NCBI RefSeq assembly: GCF_016612545.1
Contig: NZ_JAENRY010000026.1
Coordinates: forward strand, 1 to 46,046
Reading direction: 5' to 3'
DNA length: 46,046 bases
Source: Streptomyces sp. MBT65
Lineage (GTDB): Bacteria; Actinomycetota; Actinomycetes; Streptomycetales; Streptomycetaceae
The notes beneath the pieces were generated by a model that saw only the letters and a program-made list of their open reading frames with translations, was not told the origin of the DNA and did no database searches. Position 1 is the stretch's first letter. Each line of letters starts with the position of its first letter. Shown here in pieces: positions 24,316 through 32,482 of the stretch. The translations under genes were made by a program, and so were the position numbers.

Positions 24316-24768
24316 ATGGCAACGAGCGTCCCTCCCCAGCAAGGCCCGGCAGATGATCGCGTGCCGTCGTGGGGTCGCAGGCTGACGGTGCCGTGTCCGG
24401 CCTGTGGTCTTCCAACGCACCGTCACCGGACCTTGCACTACGACGGGGTCAATATCTACCGGCCCCAGGCAGGGGCCGCCCCTGTTTCCGCGATCGAGGG
24501 CAGTGAACCTGACATGGAGGTGGCGTGGATCGCCCTGATTCCGGGTGATTACCCGGCACGGCGCTTCGCCGATGTCGAGGTCTACCATCTCGCCGGCGGG
24601 ATCGCCTGGCCTGGACCTCACCACCGTGATTACGGCACCGCGCAGGTGGCTCACGACGCATGCTGTCCGGGCCTGCACAGTAGCCCGCCCACCAGCAGCC
24701 CCGGCGCGGGCGAGCTGTGGCGGGCGATGCGACTCCGGCTGGCCCGAAGCCCACGAAAGAGCAGCTGA
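24316..24768 (+). CDS. Hypothetical protein with N-terminal zinc-ribbon-like motif
   Basis: A 150-aa protein, not recognised. It has CPACGLPTHRHR near residue 27, a possible metal site, and a later His/Cys group (GPHHRDY and HDACCPGLH). The C-terminus is basic. ATG at 24316 follows GGAGGTGG. It lies 226 bp after the relaxase on the same strand, in the middle of the element; the gap before it shows no gene or clear signal. Confidence 0.6.
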   Translation: MATSVPPQQGPADDRVPSWGRRLTVPCPACGLPTHRHRTLHYDGVNIYRPQAGAAPVSAIEGSEPDMEVAWIALIPGDYPARRFADVEVYHLAGGIAWPGPHHRDYGTAQVAHDACCPGLHSSPPTSSPGAGELWRAMRLRLARSPRKSS

Positions 24769-24840
24769 CCAAGGACTAGCCCTCGCACAGCCGCACGACG
24801 AATCCCCGGTCGGTGCCGGACATGAAAGAGAAGCCCTTCC

Positions 24841-25410
24841 ATGAACCATGCCCAACTCGTAGCGCTGGGCCGTGCCTTGCGCGTCGCCGGTGAACACGAA
24901 GAGCGGCTCATCAGCGGCGAGGCCGTCCTCAATGTGGAGGAGATCCGCCAGGACCTCGAACGCGCGGTGGCCCAGCTGGACGAGACGATCAGCACACCCA
25001 AGCCAGTCACCCGATGCTCCGAGCATCCGAGCGGACCGGTCGATCAGGACGCCACCGACCTGTGTCTGCTCTGCGAGACCCGTCGCCGGGCAGGCCGACA
25101 CACCCCTCCTGGGCCGCGCTCCGCAGACCGCGATGACGATGGCCCCGCAGCGCGGGTGCAGTCTCAGCACCGGCTGCGCGCCGAACAGCCGGAGCCGCAA
25201 AAGCGGTGGATCCCCGAGTTGTGGAACGGCCAAGCCTGGCAGGTCTGCGGAACACCTCGACGCAGCGAAGCAGACGCACATCAGTACCTGGCGCAGCTTT
25301 GGCAAGGGCCGAACCCGGCGCTCGCCTACCGGCTGGTGTACGCGTTCACGGACCACAACGTCGTGCGCACCTGGGGCACCCCCACCCTCCGTCAACAGGC
25401 CGACCTGTGA
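24841..25410 (+). CDS. Hypothetical protein upstream of and coupled to dciA
   Basis: A 189-aa protein, not recognised. The first 55 residues look helical and acidic (GRALRVAGEHEERLISGEAV). The middle contains a Cys/His set (RCSEHPSGP, LCLLCETRR). The C-terminal part (WNGQAWQVCGTPRRSEADAH) may be a small alpha/beta domain. Its stop overlaps the DciA-like start by 4 bases (GTGA), so the two products are probably made together. Confidence 0.6.
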   Translation: MNHAQLVALGRALRVAGEHEERLISGEAVLNVEEIRQDLERAVAQLDETISTPKPVTRCSEHPSGPVDQDATDLCLLCETRRRAGRHTPPGPRSADRDDDGPAARVQSQHRLRAEQPEPQKRWIPELWNGQAWQVCGTPRRSEADAHQYLAQLWQGPNPALAYRLVYAFTDHNVVRTWGTPTLRQQADL

Positions 25411-25988
25411 CTCGGGAAAGGCCGGCGGGCGGTGAGCAGCTCCCAGATCTCGCCCTGCTCATGCTGCGACGAGCCAAAGAGGACGCCCGTCGGTACCGTT
25501 TCACCGAGCGATCCTCTTCCCGTGCCGTCCGTAGACAACCGCGCGGGCGGACGCCGCCCGTGCAGATCGGAAGAGCGCTGCTGGACATGTTCTCCGAGCA
25601 CGGACTCTGGAGCGAGGCCGAAGGGACGCTGCTCAACTGCTGGACGTCCGTGGCCGGCCCGATAGCCAGGCACGTGGACCTGGCGGGATTCGACCGCGAA
25701 TCTGGAACCCTCACCCTGTGCGGATCCTCCACTGCCTGGATCACCCAGCTCAAGCTCCTCGCGGACGTACTTATCCAACGGATCAACGACGAACTCGGCT
25801 CCCAGACCGTGCGCCGGATCCGACTGGTGAAGGAAGACGTAGCCGACTCTCTACCACCCACCGCCCTACTGGACGGCCCTCAGGCACAGCGATGGCAGCC
25901 AGTACCAGCGTTTCCCGACCCGGCCATCCAGGCCGCAGTTCACCGCCAAAACCAGTGCCTTCCGCGAGAACCTGCTCGCCTGACGTGA
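25407..25988 (+). CDS. dciA: DciA-like (DUF721) helicase-loading protein
   Basis: A 193-aa protein. The N-terminus LALLMLRRAKEDARR matches actinobacterial DciA, and a basic linker follows. The DUF721/KH-like core reads NCWTSVAGPIARHVDLAGF, then GTLTLCGSSTAWITQLKLLA and RINDELGSQTVRRIRLV, with the family's conserved Trp, Gly-x-x-Ile and Ser-x-Trp. DciA recruits DnaB-type helicases in most bacteria and its gene is normally chromosomal. Here it sits between two dnaB-like genes on a mobile element. GTG at 25407 overlaps the previous stop. Confidence 0.85.
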   Translation: MTRERPAGGEQLPDLALLMLRRAKEDARRYRFTERSSSRAVRRQPRGRTPPVQIGRALLDMFSEHGLWSEAEGTLLNCWTSVAGPIARHVDLAGFDRESGTLTLCGSSTAWITQLKLLADVLIQRINDELGSQTVRRIRLVKEDVADSLPPTALLDGPQAQRWQPVPAFPDPAIQAAVHRQNQCLPREPARLT

Positions 25989-26091
25989 ACCATCAGGCTC
26001 TTCGCCCAGCACCGCAACGTGAAGTGAGGGGCTTCATCCCCACGATGGCCATAGAGACGGTCAACCCCTCCCGCCGGGGCATCGCAGATAC

Positions 26092-26129
26092 TCTCCCCGG
26101 GTGACCACTTGGCTGGTCACCCGGGGGAG
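26092..26129 (+). promoter_or_regulatory. Leader hairpin upstream of the second DnaB gene
   Basis: TCTCCCCGGGTGACCA pairs with TGGTCACCCGGGGGAGA around CTTGGC, with one extra G. The stem of about 16 bp ends roughly 8 bp before the AAGGAGG site of the gene at 26155, so it could limit ribosome access or terminate transcription. It resembles the hairpin at 18467. Confidence 0.7.
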
Positions 26130-26154
26130 AAGCCACAAGGAGGGGGATTCCAGA

Positions 26155-27501
26155 ATGACCGTCGAGGACACTGATACCGCGCTGCACCACCCACACGATC
26201 TGCTCGCCGAGAAAGGCGTCCTGAAGGCGATGCTGCGGTCAAAGGACGCGATCGCCGACATCGTCGAAGTCCTCAGCGGTGACGACTTCTATCGGCCTGG
26301 TCACGCCCTGCTCTACGACACGATCCTCGACCTGTACGGGCGCAACCATCCAACCGAGCCCGCTGCGGTGATCGCCCGCCTTAGCGAGCACGAACAGTTG
26401 GACGAAGCAGGGGGCGCTGCCTATATCACCGCGCTGATTGACGGCCCTTCGCCTTCTCGAAAGTGGATTGCCGACGCCGAACGCGTAGAAAACGCAGCCC
26501 TGTTGCGCCGCACCAAGGCCGCTGCTGTCCACATCGAAGACCTGACCACCGATGCGCAGCCGGACTCCGCAGACCGGATCGCGGACGCTGCGCAGGCAGA
26601 GATCTTCGCAGCGACCACACGACGTCCCCTGCTGCCCCCAGCAAGTCCACTGAGTGACGTCATCGAAGGCACTCTCGACTGGATCGAAGCCGCCGGCAGC
26701 CGCAACGCCCCGCTGCCAGGAGTCCCCACGGGCTTCACCGATCTGGACGCTCTGACTGGCGGACTCCACCCCGGCCAACTCATCGTCGTCGCGGCCCGAC
26801 CGGCCATGGGCAAGTCCACACTCGCGCTGGACTTCCTACGCACAGCCAGCATCCAACACAACCTGCCCACGGCTCTGTTCACGCTCGAAGCCGACCGCAA
26901 GGAAGTCGGCATGCGGATCCTGTCAGCCGAAGCCCGGGTCGCCCTGCACCACCTCCGCTCCGGCACGTGCACCGATGAGGACTGGACCCGGATGGCTCGC
27001 CGGATGCCGGAAGTCAGCGCCGCGCCCATCTACATCCAGGACGGCGCCTACGCCAACCTGCACGACCTTCGAGCCCACTGCCGATACCTGCACGGCCGTA
27101 TGGGCGTCCAGCTCATCGTGGTCGACGCCATCCACATGCTCACCTTCGGTACGAGGCAGCTCGGCTCGCGCTACGAGGAAATCTCCGAGATCGCCCGGTG
27201 CCTGAAACTGCTCGCCAAGGAGCTGCGGCTGCCGATTGTCGCCATCTCCACTCTCAACCGGGGACCGGAGCAGCGCACGGACAAGAAGCCCATGATCAAC
27301 GACCTGCGAGACTCCGGAGCGCTTGAAGACAACGCCGACGTGGTCATCCTGCTCCACCGCGAGGACGCCTACGAGAAGGAGTCGCCCCGCGCCGGCGAGG
27401 CCGATCTGATCGTTGCGAAGCACCGGCACGGTCCGACGGCCACACTCACGGTCGCCTTTCAGGGTCACTACTCGCGCTTCGTCGATATGGCGCAGCCATA
27501 G
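26155..27501 (+). CDS. dnaB: Replicative DNA helicase, DnaB type
   Basis: A 448-aa hexameric helicase. The N-terminal domain (AEKGVLKAMLRSKDAIADIV, LSGDDFYRPGHALLYDTILD) and RecA-like domain are both present. Walker A ARPAMGKST at 214-222, PTGFTDLDALTGGLHPGQLI just before it, Walker B VQLIVVDAIHML, and the C-terminal LRDSGALEDNADVVILLHR. It is close to true DnaB, unlike the 18583 protein. No intein is present. AAGGAGG precedes ATG at 26155. It follows dciA by 166 bp, which supports a loader-helicase pair. Confidence 0.92.
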   Translation: MTVEDTDTALHHPHDLLAEKGVLKAMLRSKDAIADIVEVLSGDDFYRPGHALLYDTILDLYGRNHPTEPAAVIARLSEHEQLDEAGGAAYITALIDGPSPSRKWIADAERVENAALLRRTKAAAVHIEDLTTDAQPDSADRIADAAQAEIFAATTRRPLLPPASPLSDVIEGTLDWIEAAGSRNAPLPGVPTGFTDLDALTGGLHPGQLIVVAARPAMGKSTLALDFLRTASIQHNLPTALFTLEADRKEVGMRILSAEARVALHHLRSGTCTDEDWTRMARRMPEVSAAPIYIQDGAYANLHDLRAHCRYLHGRMGVQLIVVDAIHMLTFGTRQLGSRYEEISEIARCLKLLAKELRLPIVAISTLNRGPEQRTDKKPMINDLRDSGALEDNADVVILLHREDAYEKESPRAGEADLIVAKHRHGPTATLTVAFQGHYSRFVDMAQP

Positions 27502-28089
27502 CCTGGGACCCAGTTGGATCTCGAATTTCGTGTCGGAATATCACGACCGATGTCGGATCGACGTCGGGTCCGAGCTGCCGACCACTCCAGCGCCACCCGG
27601 CACGCTCCGCCTCGCTGGGGTGGCGTTGCCGCCGAGGTGGTTCTGTTCACGAGTTCCCACGGCATATGTGGACAATTTCGGGAGGCGCCCCGGCCGTGGT
27701 CAATGTTCACGAGGACGGTAGGCACCTCGTCGCCGCTCCTTCGGCCAGGCAGAGGTCGATGTCAGCTGGGCCACGCGCCAACTTCAGCACGCCCCACAGG
27801 GTGATCTGACGTTCGATCATTTGGAGCCGCCGGGACTCCGGCTCGCTGCCCAGTTGCGTTCTGGGTCAACAGCGAGCGCGTGATCGAAGGGGCAGTCGAG
27901 AGGTCAACCGTGGGCCATTCACGGCTGACCTGCTGTCTGCTGACCTGCCCCGGACGTGAGTCTTTCCGGTACAGAAAATGCCGACGAGAACGATCATGCC
28001 CTTGCGGCTCAGCTGCACCCTGCGAGCCGCATTCGACCTACTCGAAAACCTCTCCCGTGGGGTCGTTGGCGCTGGCAAGATACGGCACC
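27502..28089. other. 588-bp intergenic region without a convincing gene
   Basis: Short frames here lack a ribosome site, family signal or even GC3 pattern. An 8-bp hairpin CGCCACCC/GGGTGGCG (27591-27598 with 27618-27625) may end the dnaB message. TGTTCACGAG occurs at 27644-27653 and 27704-27713, exactly 60 bp apart. This stretch could mark the right side of the mobile element. Confidence 0.5.
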
Positions 28090-28887
28090 ATGGCAAACCT
28101 CTTAATTAAGGATCTACGGGAAATCGCTAAAGGCTTCCCCGAGAGCCTGGATGACTGGCCCCACGTCCCGTGCCCCACGTGCACGCGAGGGGTCTTGCTC
28201 CCAGTCCCCGACTCGTTCGTGGCAGAGGAGTCGGTAACCAGCAAGTCCTTGCACGACCACGATGCGTGGGAACCCGAGTGGATTCGGGGTACTTTCCACT
28301 GCCTGCTCACGTGCAGGAAAGAGACCTGCGACCACGTGCGCGTCATCGGGGAGATGACTGTCGGCTGGGGAGGCCGGGACGACGTCCAGTACGAGCAGCA
28401 CTGGACGCCGACCATGTTTTTCCCTGCGCTGCCCCTGCTCGAAAGTCGCGGCCTTTGCCCCTCGGAGGTCGGGGAGCGCGTGGACGCCGCAGCCAAGATC
28501 CTTTGGCTCGACCCCAACGCTGCCGCGAACAGGATCCGGGCGGCGGTCGAGGCCCTGATGGACGACCAGGGAGTCATCCGTACGAAGCTCAATCGCGCGG
28601 CGAAGGCCGTCAGGCTTAGCCTCGACAACCGGATCGCTACTTTCAAGACCGCGCTACCGCAGCACGCGGACGCCGCTGACCTGCTCCTTGCCGTCAAGTG
28701 GATCGGAAACGTCGGCAGCCACGAGGACGTTCTCCGCATCCCTGACGTCCTGGAGGGAGTCGAGTTCTTGGACCAGGCCCTGTCCTTGGTCTACGACACA
28801 AACCGCGACGACATGAAGAAGAGGGCATCCGAGGTCACAGCCCGGCAAGGACGGCCCGGCACCTTCTCCATCAAGGTCCCGTTCTGA
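28090..28887 (+). CDS. DUF4145-domain protein
   Basis: A 265-aa protein. The first half has cysteine groups that could bind zinc (PCPTCTRG near 27, FHCLLTCRKETCDHV near 80). The second half fits DUF4145: AAKILWLDPNAAANRIRAAV, then IRTKLNRAAKAVRLSLDNRI, and WIGNVGSHEDVLRI. DUF4145 is often found alone or joined to restriction and other defence enzymes, with no settled function. The ATG at 28090 lacks a clear ribosome site and the first codons include TTAATTAA, AT-rich for this DNA, suggesting separate acquisition. Confidence 0.75.
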   Translation: MANLLIKDLREIAKGFPESLDDWPHVPCPTCTRGVLLPVPDSFVAEESVTSKSLHDHDAWEPEWIRGTFHCLLTCRKETCDHVRVIGEMTVGWGGRDDVQYEQHWTPTMFFPALPLLESRGLCPSEVGERVDAAAKILWLDPNAAANRIRAAVEALMDDQGVIRTKLNRAAKAVRLSLDNRIATFKTALPQHADAADLLLAVKWIGNVGSHEDVLRIPDVLEGVEFLDQALSLVYDTNRDDMKKRASEVTARQGRPGTFSIKVPF

Positions 28888-29034
28888 ATCAGTGACCGAG
28901 TACAAGCACGACGTGTATGGGCTTCTGCCGTTTCTGTGTCGACCACCTGCACTGGGGGGTGTGACCACGGGCGGGAGTTACCCGCCCGTGATCAACTCCG
29001 GTGGCACGCCGCTGCTTCGCCTGCCGATCCCTCC

Positions 29035-29736
29035 TCATCGCCCGGTAGACCTCACCACCCTGGCCTTGGCGACCGCCGTGCGCACGTAAGCATCGACAAG
29101 ACCGGGGCTACCGGAGACCACGACGACCACCGTCCCGGTGCGGACGGCTGTCTGCTTGACGATGCTGTTGTGCCCTCCAGAGAAGAAGGTCAGCCACTGA
29201 CTCCACTGCTCGTCGCCCAACCGGGCGGCGAGCACCTTCTGAGCCGTGACAGTGACGGAGGTACTGCCGCCGAGGACCTGGTACGTGGGGCAGGAGGTCA
29301 TAGCGTCGAAGATCCGGCCCACGCCCTTCGAAAGCTTTGCCTCGGTGTCGCTGTACAGCTCCTCGCTCACCTGGGAACCACCGCCACCGGCGTAGGTGAA
29401 GGACACCTTCGCCTTGTGGGAGAAGGCGAGGCTGCCACCGACCGCAGCCTCGCCGCCGAGCTTCTCCAGCGCCGGGCAGCCGATCACGGAGATGTCATCG
29501 TGCCGCTCTGCGCGCTGCGGCTGCCGGATGTAGTCCTCACCCAGATCCCTCTCGTCCAGGAGCCGCTCGGCCAGCGCGGCCGAGGACAGCGGAGCGGACG
29601 CCGGGGCATTGTCGCCGTCCGTGTGTGCCGAGACAGCCGTCGAGGGAGTCGGGTCGCTGGAACCAGCACTGCTGGTCGAACAGCCTGTCAGGGCAAGGGC
29701 GGTGAGGCTGAGGACGGTCGTGGTGTGAAGGCGCAT
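29035..29736 (-). CDS. Secreted lipoprotein, PknH-sensor-like
   Basis: A 233-aa protein. A lipoprotein signal peptide MRLHTTTVLSLTALALTGCS has the lipobox LTGC with Cys19. A Ser/Thr/Pro-rich linker follows. The remainder (LAERLLDERDLGEDYIRQPQ, SCPTYQVLGG, VVVVVSGSPGLVDAYVRTAV) resembles extracellular sensor-type lipoproteins of actinobacteria, with two or three cysteines that may form disulfides. AAGGGG precedes ATG at 29736. Its ligand is unknown; no kinase gene adjoins it. Confidence 0.75.
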   Translation of the reverse strand: MRLHTTTVLSLTALALTGCSTSSAGSSDPTPSTAVSAHTDGDNAPASAPLSSAALAERLLDERDLGEDYIRQPQRAERHDDISVIGCPALEKLGGEAAVGGSLAFSHKAKVSFTYAGGGGSQVSEELYSDTEAKLSKGVGRIFDAMTSCPTYQVLGGSTSVTVTAQKVLAARLGDEQWSQWLTFFSGGHNSIVKQTAVRTGTVVVVVSGSPGLVDAYVRTAVAKARVVRSTGR

Positions 29737-29829
29737 TCGAACCCCTTGGTGATCTGCGAAACGGACAGGTTGACCAAGCCGGCCCTCCAAGCGCCGACAG
29801 GGAGAAGGGAGCCAAGGGGATTCCGGGGT

Positions 29830-30285
29830 TCAGTGGCCGAGGTGGCGCAGGCCCTCTTCGAGGGTGGGGTGGAACCCGTCCACCGGACCGGAGTTGCGGT
29901 TGTACCAGGCCGCATCCAGGCCGCTCTCCTTCGTCTCGTGGCCGGCCTTGCAGCGCAACCACACCGAGTCGTCGCTCATGCAGAAAACGATCCAGTCCCG
30001 GTACGCGCCGCACCCAGGGCACGAACGGACCTCTCCGCCGACGACGAGCGGCTGCTGCCAGCGCATCATCAACCCGGCCACCTCCTGCCGAGACAGCACC
30101 CGCAAGTCCGGTGGCAGGAAGTCGGGTGCCACCGCTTCCTCCGCAGCCGGAGCCGGTGTGGTCGGCTCGGTGAACTCGGGCCACGGCCGCGTGACCTGTA
30201 GCTGCAGGAGCAACGCGTAGCTCGCGCGCTGGGCATCACGGAACTCACGATCGGCGCGACGACGCCGTGTGAATATTCGGAACAT
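29830..30285 (-). CDS. Hypothetical protein with zinc-ribbon-like C-terminus
   Basis: A 151-aa protein, not recognised. It starts with a very basic segment (FRIFTRRRRADREFRDAQRA), then a Pro/Glu linker and RVLSRQEVAGLMMRWQQPLV. The last third has CPGCGAYRDW, then FCMSDDSVWLRCKAGHE, a plausible four-ligand zinc ribbon. GGAGA precedes the ATG at 30285. It may form a message with the DUF317 gene 105 bp upstream. Confidence 0.6.
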   Translation of the reverse strand: MFRIFTRRRRADREFRDAQRASYALLLQLQVTRPWPEFTEPTTPAPAAEEAVAPDFLPPDLRVLSRQEVAGLMMRWQQPLVVGGEVRSCPGCGAYRDWIVFCMSDDSVWLRCKAGHETKESGLDAAWYNRNSGPVDGFHPTLEEGLRHLGH

Positions 30286-30390
30286 ATGGTCTCCATCTCT
30301 CTCGCCTGGCGGGTGCAGCGAACAAACCGCTCAGGGGGAATCGGCGATCGGCGAGAAGCAGTACGACAGGTACTGCCGAGGTACGGGCCC

Positions 30391-31140
30391 TCAACTACGG
30401 CGAACCACCGTGAGCCGGTTCTCTGCGCCCTGGGGCAGGGTGCGGCGCGACACCAGGGCCGGAGAGGCCAGGGAGGATGCGAAGGTGGCGACCATGTCAT
30501 GGGGGACGCTGGCGCTGAAGCTGGCGCACCACAGATAGGGGGCGCCGAGAACGGGTTCCGCCCATGCCTGCCATCCCACCGAGTCAGGGCGCGGATTCGC
30601 GTCCTGGACAAGCGGTGGCTGCAGTCCCAGCGAGACCGTGGCGGAGAACCCGGGGTCCATGGCGGTGGTGTGGGGGCAGTCGACGTCACGGACCCAGCCC
30701 TGAGCACCCAGCGCATCAAGGACTGCCGCGGGTCCCTCGTAGCTGATGTCGGGGGTCTCACGGGCGTCGATCGCCACGAGGAGGTCAGCAAGGACCTCGT
30801 ACGGGAGGCCGGCGGTGAAGTAGGCGTTCCACTCCGTCATCACGGACGTGGCGTGCGAGCGGGAGCTCAGCTGCCACGCAACAGGCAGGCCGCCCAACTC
30901 GAACGGGTAGGCCGCGAGGATCCACTCAGCGCCGTACAGCCCATCCGGACTGACGTACATCAAGGTGTTGCGGGAGGTGGGCCACATGCCCCAGCCGAGG
31001 CCGGTCAAGATGGCCCCGACCTGCTCGGCGAGAACACCGTCGTCACCGGCCAGGTGGCACGGGGTGACCCAGTACAACGGCTGATGCGAGTCGGGGTGGA
31101 GAGAGTCGCTGGAGTGGTGCGGGTACAGGGGCGCCTCCAT
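30391..31140 (-). CDS. DUF317-domain protein
   Basis: A 249-aa protein with two DUF317 units: YWVTPCHLAGDDGVLAEQVG to ELGGLPVAWQLSSR, and a C-terminal copy (WQAWAEPVLGAPYLWCASFS, then VPHDMVATFASSLASPALV). DUF317 proteins are abundant in Streptomyces, often near mobile DNA and regulators of the Bld/Whi type; their biochemical role is unknown. The ribosome site is weak at ATG 31140. The 242 bp upstream hold no gene I can support. Confidence 0.8.
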   Translation of the reverse strand: MEAPLYPHHSSDSLHPDSHQPLYWVTPCHLAGDDGVLAEQVGAILTGLGWGMWPTSRNTLMYVSPDGLYGAEWILAAYPFELGGLPVAWQLSSRSHATSVMTEWNAYFTAGLPYEVLADLLVAIDARETPDISYEGPAAVLDALGAQGWVRDVDCPHTTAMDPGFSATVSLGLQPPLVQDANPRPDSVGWQAWAEPVLGAPYLWCASFSASVPHDMVATFASSLASPALVSRRTLPQGAENRLTVVRRS

Positions 31141-31382
31141 GGGTTCGGGGGTAGGTGCTCTGGCAGAGCGTTGTACGGTGACATGGTCTGCAGCAGCACA
31201 CCAGTCCTATCAGGGGCTTTCCTGTCTGCCCCGAGCGAACTGGTGTCCTTTGTCACCGTAGTTAGCCGACTGCAGCCTCTTGACCTGCGACGACTGGATT
31301 TGATGACGACGCAGAGCCCCTGGCATTCCCGGCATACCACCGGAGGCTCCGTGTCGCCGTGCCGTCCTGCCGCCGGTGCCGC

Positions 31383-32165
31383 CTAGGAGCGTGGCCAGGC
31401 GGCCGGGGTGCCTGGCGGCAGCGGGATCTCGTCCAGCCTCAGCCATCGCTCGTGCCCGTCAGTGTCGGGCAGGCGGAACCGGATGTCCCTGCCTTCGTCC
31501 GGCTCGTACGCGGTATCCCCGACCGCCCGCAGCAGGGCCCGCAACCTCGGATAGGGAGCCTGCACCGCCCGTTCATGCACGCCCTCACCGCGCAAGGCAG
31601 CCAGCGCCAGCGAAGCGACGTTCACCCCGGTTCGCCGGTGGCCATCCGCATGAGCCACCACTTCCGGGTGGTCCAGGATGGAGGCCAGTGCTTCCGGCCC
31701 GGCGACGGTGTAGGTCAGCACCAGGTCCCCGCGCTGTAGTACTACCTGGGCGCCCGGCTCCATGAGCCCGCCGTCTTGCGTCGCATCCACCGACAAGGCC
31801 ACCTTGCCGATCATCGGGCCCGCGCCGATCTCACGTACCTCATCAAACTGCTCCACGGTGGCGTCCACGATCCGCTCGGAATCGGGCAGGACCAGCACGC
31901 AGTGCCCGTTCCAGGATGTGCCCGTCCAGGACGGTTTCAGCGAGCCGTAGCGGATCCGGTCGCCGTTTCTGCTCCGGATCACCAGGTCTACCGGCTGTAG
32001 TTCGGCCCGTACCCCCAGCTGCCCGTAGGCGTTCCGCAACGTCAGGCACGCGTCCACGCAGACGTTCGCCGGGACGCTGCCGTCAACGATCGACACCCAC
32101 AGGTGCGGCAACAACAGCTCCACCAACTGGTCCGGCTTCGCGTGCTGCAACAATGTCGCGGTCAT
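31383..32165 (-). CDS. Possible transglutaminase/cysteine-protease-fold protein
   Basis: A 260-aa protein. Residues 34-110 show a Cys-His-Asp arrangement: NVCVDACLTLRNAYGQLGV (Cys36 or Cys40), WNGHCVLVLPD (His88) and ERIVDATVEQF (Asp101). That order and spacing recall transglutaminase-like and arylamine N-acetyltransferase folds. The C-terminal half has no family I know. GAGGGGGAG precedes ATG at 32165. The frame stays open upstream, and an ATG at 32300 would add 45 basic residues but lacks a ribosome site; this extension covers much of the 317-bp gap before 32483. Function is unknown. Confidence 0.6.
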   Translation of the reverse strand: MTATLLQHAKPDQLVELLLPHLWVSIVDGSVPANVCVDACLTLRNAYGQLGVRAELQPVDLVIRSRNGDRIRYGSLKPSWTGTSWNGHCVLVLPDSERIVDATVEQFDEVREIGAGPMIGKVALSVDATQDGGLMEPGAQVVLQRGDLVLTYTVAGPEALASILDHPEVVAHADGHRRTGVNVASLALAALRGEGVHERAVQAPYPRLRALLRAVGDTAYEPDEGRDIRFRLPDTDGHERWLRLDEIPLPPGTPAAWPRS

Positions 32166-32482
32166 GTCCAAACTCCCCCTCAGCGGCGATCCGCCGCCCG
32201 GTAACACCGGACCTGCCGCGCGGGAGTGCGGTGCCGAGGGACGGCGCGGTGCCCGCTTCTGCGGCGTGCGGTGCTTCCTGCCTCGCTTCTGCTTCGACAT
32301 GGGCAGAGCGTAGAGATCCCAACTGGCCGAGCGACAGACCGCCTTGCTCATGCCGCTGCGGCTACTACGGGACCAGATCGACCCATCGACTGTCTTCGAT
32401 AGCACGCCGACTGGGTTCGATGACAACAGACAACGGGCGCCCCTCTTCTCCCTTTGTCCTGCGGGAGGGCAGGATCTTGGGT

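Noticed and set aside
27468..27725. Minus-strand frame of 85 codons after dnaB
   Set aside because: It runs into the dnaB 3' end on the other strand, with no ribosome site or recognisable domain.
29726..29745. GGTTCGAAT-like T-loop sequence suggesting a tRNA end or att copy
   Set aside because: It lies at the lipoprotein start and ribosome site, with no acceptor or anticodon stems and no match to the tRNA-Ser 3' end.
31210..31446. Minus-strand frame of 78 codons between the DUF317 and transglutaminase-like genes
   Set aside because: It overlaps the end of the transglutaminase-like gene, with no start signal or family match.
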